DNA of 64,000 nucleotides, taken from contig CAVPOQ010000008.1 of assembly GCA_963707145.1 (NCBI GenBank), forward strand, positions 558,001 to 622,000. Direction: 5' to 3'. A model generated the notes under the pieces. The model saw only the letters and a list, made by a program, of their open reading frames with translations, was not told the DNA's origin and did no database searches. Position numbers and translations under genes: made by a program. The DNA comes from RPQJ01 sp963707145 (GTDB lineage: Bacteria; Pseudomonadota; Gammaproteobacteria; Steroidobacterales; Steroidobacteraceae). This document shows positions 8,864 to 17,523 of the stretch, one piece after another. Numbering within the stretch: the first letter of the stretch is position 1; each line of letters begins with the position of its first letter.

Positions 8864-9913
8864 TCAGGCCGGGGCGCGGGCGGCGGGACGGGCGGCGCCT
8901 GGCGCCGGGTCGTCCGCGCCGGCGTCCGCCCCGGTCGCAGCGCCTCGTTCCGCGGCGAGCCCGAGCCGTGCGAACAGTTCCTCGTCCTTCGAGCGGCCCG
9001 GGTTCGGCGTGGTGAGCAGTCGCTCGCCGTAGAAGATCGAGTTGGCGCCGGCGAGGAAGCACAGCGCCTGCACCGCGTCGCTCATGTCGGTGCGCCCCGC
9101 GGAGAGCCGCAGATACGACTTCGGCATCAGCAGCCGCGCCGTGGCGATGGTGCGCACGAGGTCGAGTGGATCGAGCGGCGGCCGCCCGTGCAGCGGCGTG
9201 CCTTCGACCTGCACCAGCTGGTTGATCGGCACGCTCTCGGGGTGCTGCGGCAGGGTCGCCAGCGTGTGCAGCAGTTGCACGCGGTCGAGGTCCGTCTCGC
9301 CCATGCCGAGGATGCCGCCGCAACACACGGCGAGGCCGGCGTCGCGCACGGCAGCGAGCGTGTCGAGGCGGTCCTGATAGGTGCGGGTGGTGATGATCTC
9401 GCCGTAGAACGCCTCGGAGGTGTCGAGGTTGTGGTTGTAGTAGTCGAGCCCGGCGTCCTTGAGCTCGCGCGCCTGCTCGGGCGTGAGCATGCCGAGCGTG
9501 GCGCAGGTCTCGAGACCGAGGGCGCGCACCGCGCTCACCATGGCCTTGATCTGCACGAGCTGCGTTGGTTTCGGACTGCGGTAGGCCGCGCCCATGCAGA
9601 AGCGGGTCGCGCCATTGCGCCTCGCCGCCTCGGCCGCCTCGATCACCTCCCCGAGGTCGAGCAGGTCCTCGCGGCCCACGCCCGTCTCGTAGCGCACGCT
9701 CTGCGGGCAATAGGCGCAGTCCTCCGGGCAGGCGCCGGTCTTGATCGACAGCAGTGTGCTCACCTGCACCGTGTTCGGGTCGAACGCCAGCCGGTGGACG
9801 CGCTGGGCGTGGTACAGCAGGTCGTTGAAGGGCAGCCCGAACAGCGCGCGCGCTTCCTCGAGCGTCCAGTCGCTGCGCACGGTACCCAGGCGGTCGACGT
9901 CGGGTGCGGTCAT
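8864..9913 (-). CDS. bioB: Biotin synthase
   Basis: This radical SAM enzyme inserts sulfur into dethiobiotin. The 349-residue protein carries the radical SAM cluster motif at Cys62, Cys66 and Cys69 (ACPEDCAYC), the second-cluster region with YYNHNLDT, and an alanine/proline-rich tail. The ATG at 9913 (MTAPDVD) is chosen because AGGA sits six bases upstream. First gene of the bio operon, divergent from comF. No bioA is present in the window. Confidence 0.98.
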   Translation of the reverse strand: MTAPDVDRLGTVRSDWTLEEARALFGLPFNDLLYHAQRVHRLAFDPNTVQVSTLLSIKTGACPEDCAYCPQSVRYETGVGREDLLDLGEVIEAAEAARRNGATRFCMGAAYRSPKPTQLVQIKAMVSAVRALGLETCATLGMLTPEQARELKDAGLDYYNHNLDTSEAFYGEIITTRTYQDRLDTLAAVRDAGLAVCCGGILGMGETDLDRVQLLHTLATLPQHPESVPINQLVQVEGTPLHGRPPLDPLDLVRTIATARLLMPKSYLRLSAGRTDMSDAVQALCFLAGANSIFYGERLLTTPNPGRSKDEELFARLGLAAERGAATGADAGADDPAPGAARPAARAPA

Positions 9914-9996
9914 CGTGAATCCTGCGATTTGCGCCTGAAATGGCGGCGGCGGACACGGGCGGTCGGGCGGATGCTGCACCCCAAGGTGCCAGCGCG

Positions 9997-10025
9997 ATGT
10001 TCCGAGGCGACCCGCTGACTGTCAA
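9997..10025 (-). promoter_or_regulatory. Candidate bio operon promoter
   Basis: On the minus strand a perfect -35 TTGACA (10025-10020) is followed after 17 bases by a weak -10 GAACAT (10002-9997), about 85 bases upstream of bioB. Only the -35 is convincing. No BirA operator palindrome was recognised in the bioB-comF gap. Confidence 0.4.
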
Positions 10026-10031
10026 CCAATC

Positions 10032-10751
10032 ATGCGGTATCCGGTAGACAGCCGGCTCGACTGGCTGAGCGGTCTGCTGTTGCCGCCACGCTGTGTGCTG
10101 TGCGGCGCGCGCGGTCAGCGGCCGTGCCTCGACCTGTGCTGCGAGTGCGAGCGGTCGCTGGCTGCGGCCGGCGAGCCGTTGCAGGCCGGGCCCGCGCCGC
10201 TGCGAACCTGCTTCGCGCCGTTCGAGTACGCCAGCCCGCTCGACCACCTCGTCCACGCGCTCAAGTACCGCGGCCAGCTCGCGCTCGGTCGGGTACTCGG
10301 GACGCTGCTCGCCGAGCGCATCGCGGCGCGCGACCTGCACCAGTCGGTGGACGTGGTCGTCCCGGTGCCGCTGCACCCCGGGCGCCACGCCGACCGCGGC
10401 TTCAACCAGTCCGCCGAGATCGCCCGCTGGATCGCGCGGCGGCTGGGCTGTCGGCTCGAACCGCGGCTCGCGGCGCGCCGTCGCGACACGCCGCCGCAGG
10501 TCGGGCTCACGCTCGCGCAGCGGCGCGACAACCTCGCCGACGCCTTCGTCGTCGCGGACGTGCGGGGGCGGAACATCGCCCTCGTGGACGACGTGACGAC
10601 CACCGGCAGCACCGTGCGCGCGCTGGCAACGGCCCTGCGCGAAGCCGGCGCCGAGGCGGTGGACGCATGGTGCGTCGCGCGCGCGGACCGCCGTGGAATC
10701 CACCCCGAGCCTCCGGCCGAAGCGCAGGCGTCGAGGGGGCGGATGCGCTAG
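10032..10751 (+). CDS. comF: ComF family phosphoribosyltransferase-like protein
   Basis: The 239-residue protein has an N-terminal zinc-ribbon region (CVLC at 21-24, then CCEC at 36-39) and a PRTase domain ending in the PRPP-binding motif ALVDDVTTTGSTV. This is the ComF architecture, linked to uptake or processing of transforming DNA. In many gammaproteobacteria the gene is divergent from bioB, as here. The biochemical substrate is not established. The C-terminus after the PRTase domain is low-complexity and probably disordered. Confidence 0.92.
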   Translation: MRYPVDSRLDWLSGLLLPPRCVLCGARGQRPCLDLCCECERSLAAAGEPLQAGPAPLRTCFAPFEYASPLDHLVHALKYRGQLALGRVLGTLLAERIAARDLHQSVDVVVPVPLHPGRHADRGFNQSAEIARWIARRLGCRLEPRLAARRRDTPPQVGLTLAQRRDNLADAFVVADVRGRNIALVDDVTTTGSTVRALATALREAGAEAVDAWCVARADRRGIHPEPPAEAQASRGRMR

Positions 10752-10798
10752 GCTTGCGGGCCGCTTTTCGACGTCGATCAACCGCCGAACCGTCGCGC

Positions 10799-13585
10799 AT
10801 GCTGCTCCCGCTGATCGTCCTCATCCCGCTCGCGCTCGCGTGGCTGCCGGCCGTACTCAGCCGCGCCTTCGGCGTCGCCCCGGCGCGTACGACGGCCGCG
10901 CTGGTCGCAGTCCCGCTGGCCATGGTGCTGTCGCAGGCACCCGAGGTGCTCCGCGGCGGCACGCTGGTGGAGAGCTGGCCCTGGATGCCGGCGCTGGGAC
11001 TGAACGCCTCGTTCCGCCTCGACGGGTTCGGACTGCTGTTCGCGCTGCTGATCCTGGGGATCGGCCTGCTGGTCGTCCTGTACGCGCGCTACTACCTCTC
11101 CCCCGGGGACTCGAAGGAGCGCTTCTACGGGCTGCTGCTGCTCTTCATGGGCGCGATGCTCGGCATCGTCCTGTCGGAGAACCTGCTGCTGCTCGTGACG
11201 TTCTGGGAACTCACGAGCCTCAGCTCCTTCCTGCTGATCGGGTTCTGGCGCCACGAGCCCGACGCCCGCCGCGGCGCCCGGCTGGCGCTGATGATCACCG
11301 GCGCCGGGGGGCTCGCGCTGCTCGCCGGCGTGCTGCTCATCGGGCACGTCGTGGGCAGCTACGAGCTGACCGAGGTGCTCGCCGCCGGGGATCTCGTCAA
11401 GGCGCACCCGCTGTACGAGACGATCCTGGTGCTCGTGCTGCTCGGCGCCTTCACCAAGTCGGCGCAGTTCCCGTTCCACTTCTGGCTGCCGCACGCCATG
11501 GCGGCGCCCACGCCCGTGAGCGCCTACCTGCACTCGGCGACCATGGTGAAGGCCGGGATCTTCCTGCTCGGAAGGCTGTTCCCCGTGCTGGCCGGCACCG
11601 AGATCTGGTTCTTCGTCGTCACCGGGGTCGGGCTCGCCACGCAGCTGTTCGCCTCCTACGTCGCGCTGTTCCGCCACGACCTCAAGGGCCTGCTCGCCTA
11701 CTCGACGGTGAGCCACCTCGGCCTGATCACGCTGCTGTTCGGCATGGGCACGCCGCTCGGCGAGATCGCCGCGGTGTTCCACATCATCAACCACGCGGTG
11801 TTCAAGGCCTCGCTGTTCATGGCGGCGGGCATCATCGACCACGAGACCGGCACGCGCGACATGCGGCGCCTGAGCGGGCTGGCCCGGTACATGCCGTGGA
11901 CCGCGGCCCTTGCCACGATCGCCGCGAGCGCAATGGCCGGCGTGCCGCTGCTCAACGGGTTCCTCAGCAAGGAGATGTACTTCGCCGAGACCTTCCACGT
12001 GCAGTGGCTCGGCGGCTGGTACTGGGTGCTGCCGCTGTTCGCGACGCTGGCCGGGGTCTTCACCGTCGCCTACTCGACGCGCTTCGTGCACGACGTGTTC
12101 TTCGGCGACCCGCCGCGCGACCTGCCGAAGACGCCCCATGAACCGCCGCGCTGGATGAAGGTGCCGGTCGAGGTGCTGGTCGCGCTGTGCCTGCTCGTCG
12201 GGCTGGCGCCCGCGTTCACGATCGATCCACTGCTGCGCGCCGCCGCGGGTGCGGTGCTGCAGGCGCCGCTGCCGGAGTTCTCGCTCAGGCTCTGGCACGG
12301 CTTCAACCTGCCGCTGCTGATGAGCGTGCTCGCGCTGTCGGGGGGCGCGGCGCTCTACTTCGCGCGCCGCTACTACTTCGACCTGCACGGCTACCTGCAG
12401 CGCCCGCTGGACGGACGGGAGATCAGCGAGCGGGCGGTCGGGGCCGCCGTGCACGGCGCGCGGCGGCTGGTGGATTCGGTCGCGAACGACTCGCTGCAGC
12501 GCTACGTGCTGCTGACCGTGCTTGCGGCGCTGGCGCTGGGCTTCGCCGGTGCGCGCGGCCTCGCGCCGACCGGCAGCGGTGCGACGACCCCGGCCGATCC
12601 GCTCGCGATCCTGATGGCCGCGGCGCTCGCGGTCACGGCGCTCGCGGTGAGCGTGCTGCACGCGCGGCGTCTGCTCGCGGTGGTGCTGATCGGTCTGGTC
12701 GGGCTCGTGGTCTCGCTCGCGTTCGTACGCCTCTCGGCGCCCGACCTCGCGCTCACGCAGCTGCTGGTGGAGATCGTCACCGTGCTGCTGCTGCTGCTCG
12801 CGATGTACTTCCTGCCGGCGGAGAGCCCGGCGGAGAGCTCGGGGCCGCGCCGCCTGCGGGACGCGGCCGTCGCGACCGCGGCGGGCGGCGCCGCCGGGAC
12901 GCTCGCGTGGGCGCTGATGACCCGGCCGCTCGAGACGATCTCGTGGTACTACCTCGAGAACTCCAAGCCCGAGGGCGGCGGCCACAACGTGGTCAACGTG
13001 ATGCTGGTGGACTTCCGCGGGTTCGACACGCTCGGGGAGATCACGGTGCTCGGTATCGCGGCCGTGGGCATCGTGGCGCTGCTCAACGCCCTGCGGCTCG
13101 ACGCCCCGGTCCGCGACTGGGAGGGACGGCCCTGGGCGGCGGAGCGCTATCCGCTGATGCTGCGCGTGCTGTCGCGGCCGCTGCTGCCGCTCGCGCTGCT
13201 GGTGTCGGTGTACCTTTTCCTGCGCGGCCACAACGCACCCGGCGGCGGGTTCATCGCCGGCCTGGTGACCGGAACCGCGATCCTGCTGCAGTACGTGGCT
13301 TACGGCGGCGACTGGGCCCGCGAGCGTCTGCCGTGGAGCTACACGAACGTGATCGCGGCGGGGCTGCTGGTCGCGACGGCCACCGGGCTCGCGAGCTGGG
13401 CCTTCGGCGTGCCGTTCCTGACCTCGACCTTCGGCTACGTCACCTGGCCCGTGGTCGGCAAGTTCGAGCTCGCGAGCGCCATGGCCTTCGACCTCGGCAT
13501 CTACCTCGCCGTGGTCGGCGTGGTGATGGTGATCATCGCGCGGCTCGGCGGCCTGTCGGCGCCCGGCGCGGGCACGGGGCGCTGA
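10799..13585 (+). CDS. mrpA: Mrp-type cation/proton antiporter, fused subunits A and B
   Basis: The 928-residue membrane protein is the large subunit of a multi-subunit Na+(K+)/H+ antiporter. Residues about 1-500 resemble NADH dehydrogenase subunit L (LLLLVTFWELTSLSSFLLIG, HSATMVKAGIFLLGRL). A second MrpA-specific helical region follows. The last 150 residues (SVYLFLRGHNAPGGGFIAGL) are a complete MrpB domain. This A-B fusion is characteristic of six-gene group 2 Mrp/Pha operons. ATG at 10799; no strong ribosome site is visible. Confidence 0.95.
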   Translation: MLLPLIVLIPLALAWLPAVLSRAFGVAPARTTAALVAVPLAMVLSQAPEVLRGGTLVESWPWMPALGLNASFRLDGFGLLFALLILGIGLLVVLYARYYLSPGDSKERFYGLLLLFMGAMLGIVLSENLLLLVTFWELTSLSSFLLIGFWRHEPDARRGARLALMITGAGGLALLAGVLLIGHVVGSYELTEVLAAGDLVKAHPLYETILVLVLLGAFTKSAQFPFHFWLPHAMAAPTPVSAYLHSATMVKAGIFLLGRLFPVLAGTEIWFFVVTGVGLATQLFASYVALFRHDLKGLLAYSTVSHLGLITLLFGMGTPLGEIAAVFHIINHAVFKASLFMAAGIIDHETGTRDMRRLSGLARYMPWTAALATIAASAMAGVPLLNGFLSKEMYFAETFHVQWLGGWYWVLPLFATLAGVFTVAYSTRFVHDVFFGDPPRDLPKTPHEPPRWMKVPVEVLVALCLLVGLAPAFTIDPLLRAAAGAVLQAPLPEFSLRLWHGFNLPLLMSVLALSGGAALYFARRYYFDLHGYLQRPLDGREISERAVGAAVHGARRLVDSVANDSLQRYVLLTVLAALALGFAGARGLAPTGSGATTPADPLAILMAAALAVTALAVSVLHARRLLAVVLIGLVGLVVSLAFVRLSAPDLALTQLLVEIVTVLLLLLAMYFLPAESPAESSGPRRLRDAAVATAAGGAAGTLAWALMTRPLETISWYYLENSKPEGGGHNVVNVMLVDFRGFDTLGEITVLGIAAVGIVALLNALRLDAPVRDWEGRPWAAERYPLMLRVLSRPLLPLALLVSVYLFLRGHNAPGGGFIAGLVTGTAILLQYVAYGGDWARERLPWSYTNVIAAGLLVATATGLASWAFGVPFLTSTFGYVTWPVVGKFELASAMAFDLGIYLAVVGVVMVIIARLGGLSAPGAGTGR

Positions 13586-13586
13586 G

Positions 13587-13949
13587 ATGGAAGCGCTGCT
13601 CGCGATCATGATCGGCGTGCTGACGGCAACCGGCGTCTACCTGACGCTGCGCGCGCGCACCTTCGCCGTGCTGCTCGGGCTCACGCTGCTCTCCTACGCC
13701 GTGAACCTGTTTCTGGTCGCCTCCGGTCGGCTGGTCGTGGCGAGCGCGCCGCTCACCGACCAGGGCCTCGACACCTATCCCGATCCGCTGCCGCAGGCGC
13801 TGGTGCTCACGGCGATCGTGATCGGCTTCGGCATGACGGCGCTGCTCGTCGTGCTGGCGCTGCGGGCGCTGCGCGAGACGGGCGACGACCACGTCGACGG
13901 CCACGTCGACGGCGAGCGGCGCGGCGGGCCGCCTGAGGGCGGCGCGTGA
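13587..13949 (+). CDS. mrpC: Mrp antiporter subunit C (NuoK-like)
   Basis: The 120-residue protein has three membrane helices and resembles NuoK; subunit C is part of the Mrp complex in the inner membrane. The family stretch DPLPQALVLTAIVIGFG is present at about 66-82. A polar C-terminal tail of about 25 residues contains a repeated DHVDGHVDG. The start is one base after the mrpA stop, and the stop overlaps the mrpD start. Confidence 0.95.
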   Translation: MEALLAIMIGVLTATGVYLTLRARTFAVLLGLTLLSYAVNLFLVASGRLVVASAPLTDQGLDTYPDPLPQALVLTAIVIGFGMTALLVVLALRALRETGDDHVDGHVDGERRGGPPEGGA

Positions 13950-15490
13950 ACCACCTGCCGATGCTGCCGATCCTGCTGCCGCTGCTCGCCGGCAGCCTGC
14001 TGCTGCTCGCGACGCGCATGGCCGAGGGTCTGCGCCGCTCGATTGGACTTGCAGCCACGCTCGCGCTGCTGCCGATCGCGGTCGCGCTGCTGCTGCGCGT
14101 CGCCGACGGCACGCATCTGGTGTACGCGCTCGGTGACTGGCCGCCACCCTTCGGCATCGTGCTGGTCGTGGACCGCCTGGCTGCGTTCATGCTGCTGCTC
14201 ACCGCGGTCGTGGCGCTGGCGAGCCACGTGTACGCGGGCAGCGGCGAGGACATGGCCGGGCCGCAGTTCCAGCCGCTGTTCCAGTTCCAGCTGATGGGCA
14301 TCAACGGCGCTTTCCTCACCGGCGACCTGTTCAACCTGTTCGTGTTCTTCGAGGTGCTGCTGATCGCGTTCTACGCCCTGCTGCTGCATGGGCTCGGGCC
14401 GCGGCGCGTCGGGGCCGCGATCCACGTGGTCGTGCTGAACCTGATCGGCTCCACGCTGTTCCTGTTCGCGGTGGGCACGCTCTACGGGGTCACGGGCACG
14501 CTCAACTTCGCGGACCTGGCGCGCGTGCTGCCCACGCTGGGTCCGGACGAGGCGGCGCTCGCCCGCAGCGGCGCGCTGCTGCTGCTCGGCGTGTTCGCGC
14601 TCAAGGCCGCGCTGCTGCCGCTCGGCTTCTGGCTGCCGCGCGCCTACGGCGCGGCGCTCGCGGCCCCGGCCGCGCTGTTCGCCGTGCTCACCAAGGTCGG
14701 CGTGTACGCGATCATCCGGGTCTGCGCGCTGTGCTTCGGGCCGGACGCCGGGCCGCTCGCGGACGTGGCCCAGCCGTGGGTACTGCCCGCGGCGCTCGCG
14801 ACGCTGGCCTTCGGCGCGCTCGGGGCGCTGGGCGCCCGCGGCCTGCGGGAGGCGGCGGGCTGGCTGGTCGTGTACTCGGTCGGCACGCTGCTGGTCGCCG
14901 TGGGGGTGTTCAGCGAGGCGGGCTATGCGGCGGCCGTCTACTACACGGCGCACTCGACGCTCGCCGGCGCGGCGCTGTTCCTGGTCGTCGACCTGGTCGC
15001 GCGCCACCGCGCTGCGGCCGGCGACCGGCTCGACGCCACCAGCGCCATGCCGCACGCCGGGTTGCTCGGCACGCTGTTCTTCCTGGTGGCAGTCGCGATC
15101 GCCGGCCTGCCGCCGCTGAGCGGCTTCGCCGGCAAGATCATGGTACTGGAGGCGGTCCGGGCCGCCGGATCCGCCGCCGTCCCGTGGAGCGTGCTGCTGG
15201 CGTCGACGCTGCTCGTGGTCGTGGCGCTGTCGCGCGCGGGCAGTGCGGTCTTCTGGCGCACCGCGGGGAATGACGGTGGCCCGGCGCCACGCCTGCCGCG
15301 TCTGCCGCGCCGCGGCCTGGCGGCGGCCGGTGCGCTGCTCGCAGCCGTCGTGGGCCTGGTCGCCTGGGGCGGCACCGTCACCGCGTTCGCGCAGGCGACC
15401 GGTCGGCAGCTCGCACAGCCCTCCGCATACACCGACGCCGTGCTCGGGCCCGGCGCGCCCGACCCCGCCACGCACCGGAGCCTGCGATGA
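13946..15490 (+). CDS. mrpD: Mrp antiporter subunit D (NuoN/M-like)
   Basis: The 514-residue polytopic protein is homologous to proton-pumping NADH dehydrogenase subunits. It shows FQLMGINGAFLTGDLFNLFVFFEVLL and FALKAALLPLGFWLPRAYG, the glutamate and lysine helices expected for ion translocation. The GTG start at 13946 overlaps the mrpC stop (GTGA). The stop overlaps mrpE (ATGA), so the operon is translationally coupled. Confidence 0.96.
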   Translation: MNHLPMLPILLPLLAGSLLLLATRMAEGLRRSIGLAATLALLPIAVALLLRVADGTHLVYALGDWPPPFGIVLVVDRLAAFMLLLTAVVALASHVYAGSGEDMAGPQFQPLFQFQLMGINGAFLTGDLFNLFVFFEVLLIAFYALLLHGLGPRRVGAAIHVVVLNLIGSTLFLFAVGTLYGVTGTLNFADLARVLPTLGPDEAALARSGALLLLGVFALKAALLPLGFWLPRAYGAALAAPAALFAVLTKVGVYAIIRVCALCFGPDAGPLADVAQPWVLPAALATLAFGALGALGARGLREAAGWLVVYSVGTLLVAVGVFSEAGYAAAVYYTAHSTLAGAALFLVVDLVARHRAAAGDRLDATSAMPHAGLLGTLFFLVAVAIAGLPPLSGFAGKIMVLEAVRAAGSAAVPWSVLLASTLLVVVALSRAGSAVFWRTAGNDGGPAPRLPRLPRRGLAAAGALLAAVVGLVAWGGTVTAFAQATGRQLAQPSAYTDAVLGPGAPDPATHRSLR

Positions 15491-15999
15491 GCGCGACCCC
15501 GCCGCGGCCGCGCCGCCTGCTGCCGCACCCGCTGCTGAGCGCGCTGCTGCTCGTCTGCTGGCTGTGGCTCAACAATTCCATCGAGCCGGGCCACCTCGTG
15601 CTCGGTGCGCTGCTGGCGGTTGGCATCCCGTTGTTCACCCGACGCTTCTGGCCCGATCCCATCGCGGTCCGGCACCCGCTGCGGGTGCTCGAGTACGCGG
15701 CGGTGCTGCTCTACGACATCGTCGTCGCCAATCTCGAGGTGGCCGCGCTGATCCTCGGGCCGCGCTCGCGGCTCGCGCCCGCCTTCGTGCGCGTGCCGCT
15801 CGACCTGCGCAGCGACGTCGCGATCACCGTGCTCGCCTCGACCGTCACCCTGACGCCGGGCACGGTGTCGGTCGAGATCGAGGACGGCCCGCACGGCCGG
15901 GTGCTGGTCGTGCACGCGCTGCGCTGCCTCGATGCCGGCGCCATGGCCGGCACCATCAAGGACCGCTACGAGCGGCGACTCCGGGAGATCCTCGAATGA
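15487..15999 (+). CDS. mrpE: Mrp antiporter subunit E
   Basis: The 170-residue protein has N-terminal hydrophobic helices and a C-terminal cytosolic domain with STVTLTPGTVSVEI, the MrpE hallmark. MrpE is needed for full antiporter assembly. Its ATG overlaps the mrpD stop, and its stop overlaps mrpF. Confidence 0.95.
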   Translation: MSATPPRPRRLLPHPLLSALLLVCWLWLNNSIEPGHLVLGALLAVGIPLFTRRFWPDPIAVRHPLRVLEYAAVLLYDIVVANLEVAALILGPRSRLAPAFVRVPLDLRSDVAITVLASTVTLTPGTVSVEIEDGPHGRVLVVHALRCLDAGAMAGTIKDRYERRLREILE

Positions 16000-16265
16000 T
16001 CGGCACTGCCATCCAGCTCGCGCTCGGCCTGCTCGCCGTCTCCTTCGCGCTCGCCTTCGTGCGGTTGCTGCGCGGCCCGGACGTCGCCGACCGCATCCTG
16101 GCGCTCGATACGCTCTACGTGAATGCCGCCGCGATGCTCGTGCTGTACGGCCTGCAGCTCGGCGTCGGCCGCTACTACGAGGCGGCGCTGCTGATCGCGA
16201 TGCTCGGCTTCATCACCACCGTCGTGCTGTCGAAGTTCCTGACGCGCGGCGACGTCATCGAATAG
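15996..16265 (+). CDS. mrpF: Mrp antiporter subunit F
   Basis: The 89-residue protein has three membrane helices with the family pattern RLLRGPDVADRILALDTL. It is a small integral subunit of the antiporter. ATG at 15996 overlaps the mrpE stop (ATGA); mrpG follows after eight bases. Confidence 0.94.
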   Translation: MIGTAIQLALGLLAVSFALAFVRLLRGPDVADRILALDTLYVNAAAMLVLYGLQLGVGRYYEAALLIAMLGFITTVVLSKFLTRGDVIE

Positions 16266-16273
16266 GGGCGACC

Positions 16274-16618
16274 ATGGACGCATCGCAGGTGGTCGAGGCA
16301 CTGGTGTCGGCGCTCGTGGTCGCCGGCGCGGGATTCTCGCTGATCGGCTCGCTGGGGCTGCTGCGCATGCCCGACTTCTTCACGCGCCTGCACGGCCCTT
16401 CGAAGGCCACCACGATCGGCATCGGCAGCCTGCTGGTTGCCTCGGCGATCTACATGAGCCTGCGCGGCCCGGGGGTCTCGCTGCACGAGTTCATGATCCC
16501 GCTGTTCATTGCGATCACCACCCCGGTCAGCTCGCACCTGCTCGCCAAGGCGGCGCGCCACCGCCGGCTGCCGGGCGGGGAGGGCTGGTCGGAGCCGGAT
16601 CAGCCGCGGAACAGGTAG
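16274..16618 (+). CDS. mrpG: Mrp antiporter subunit G
   Basis: The 114-residue protein has three helices and the MrpG sequence GLLRMPDFFTRLHGPSKATTIG. It completes the six-gene operon. AGGGG lies six bases before the ATG at 16274. Its last 19 bases overlap the 3' end of ubiA on the opposite strand, so there is no room for a separate terminator. Confidence 0.94.
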   Translation: MDASQVVEALVSALVVAGAGFSLIGSLGLLRMPDFFTRLHGPSKATTIGIGSLLVASAIYMSLRGPGVSLHEFMIPLFIAITTPVSSHLLAKAARHRRLPGGEGWSEPDQPRNR

Positions 16619-17505
16619 TCGAGCGCGATCCCGGCGAACACCGCAAGCCCGAACAGGTTGTTGTTCAGGAAGGCGCGGAAGCAGGCCGCGGGTTCGCGGT
16701 CGCGGATCAGGAACTGCTGGTGGACGGCGAGCACTGCTGCGGCGGCCAGGCCCGCCCAGTACCAGCGCCCCAGCCCGATCATCCAGCCCACCAGTGCGAG
16801 GCCGCCGAGCGCCCCGAGCTGCAGCCCCGCGACGATCATCCGGTCGGCGCGACCGAACAGGATCGCCGACGAGCGGATTCCGATCACGAGGTCGTCCTCG
16901 CGGTCCACCATCGCGTACATCGTGTCGTAGGCCGTGGTCCACAGCACGACCGCGAGGAACAACGCCCAAGCCTCGGGCGGCACCGAGCCTGAGTGCGCCG
17001 CGAACGCCATCGGCACCGACCAGCCGAAGGCGGCGCCGAGATAGGCCTGCGGCAGCGAGAAGAAGCGCTTCAGGAACGGGTAGGTCACCGCGAGTACGCC
17101 GCCGATCAGCGCCAGCACCTGGGTCGGGCGGTTGAGCGGGATCACCAGCGCGAGCGCGATCAGCGCCAGCACCGCGAACAGGCCGATCGCCTCGGCCGGC
17201 GACACCGACTGCTTCGCGAGCGGGCGGTCGGCGGTGCGCCGCACGTGCGGGTCGAACTCGCGGTCGGCGAAGTCGTTCATGACGCAGCCCGCCGAGCGCA
17301 TCACGAAGGTGCCGATCACGAAGATCACGAACAGCCGCTCGTCGGGGTGGCCGCCGGAGGAAATCCACAGCGCCCACAGCACCGGCCAAAGCAGCAGCCA
17401 GATGCCGATCGGGCGATCGAGCCGCATGAGGCGCGCGTACTCGCGCAACCGCGACGGCGGACGCGCCTCGTGTGATTCCCGGTCGACGTGTGTGGCGTTG
17501 CGCAT
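16600..17505 (-). CDS. ubiA: 4-hydroxybenzoate polyprenyltransferase
   Basis: UbiA attaches the polyprenyl tail to 4-hydroxybenzoate in ubiquinone synthesis, in the inner membrane. The 301-residue protein has about eight helices. The first aspartate motif is NDFADREFD at about 77-85 and the second, DREDD, lies near residue 200. It follows recG after an 18-base gap. Its 3' end overlaps mrpG. Confidence 0.96.
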   Translation of the reverse strand: MRNATHVDRESHEARPPSRLREYARLMRLDRPIGIWLLLWPVLWALWISSGGHPDERLFVIFVIGTFVMRSAGCVMNDFADREFDPHVRRTADRPLAKQSVSPAEAIGLFAVLALIALALVIPLNRPTQVLALIGGVLAVTYPFLKRFFSLPQAYLGAAFGWSVPMAFAAHSGSVPPEAWALFLAVVLWTTAYDTMYAMVDREDDLVIGIRSSAILFGRADRMIVAGLQLGALGGLALVGWMIGLGRWYWAGLAAAAVLAVHQQFLIRDREPAACFRAFLNNNLFGLAVFAGIALDYLFRG

Positions 17506-17523
17506 GGAGTCGGAGGGCCGCCG

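Noticed and set aside
10778..13609. Long minus-strand open frame opposite mrpA (943 codons)
   Set aside because: Arg/His/Gln-rich with no domain pattern; mirror image of a clear membrane protein gene.
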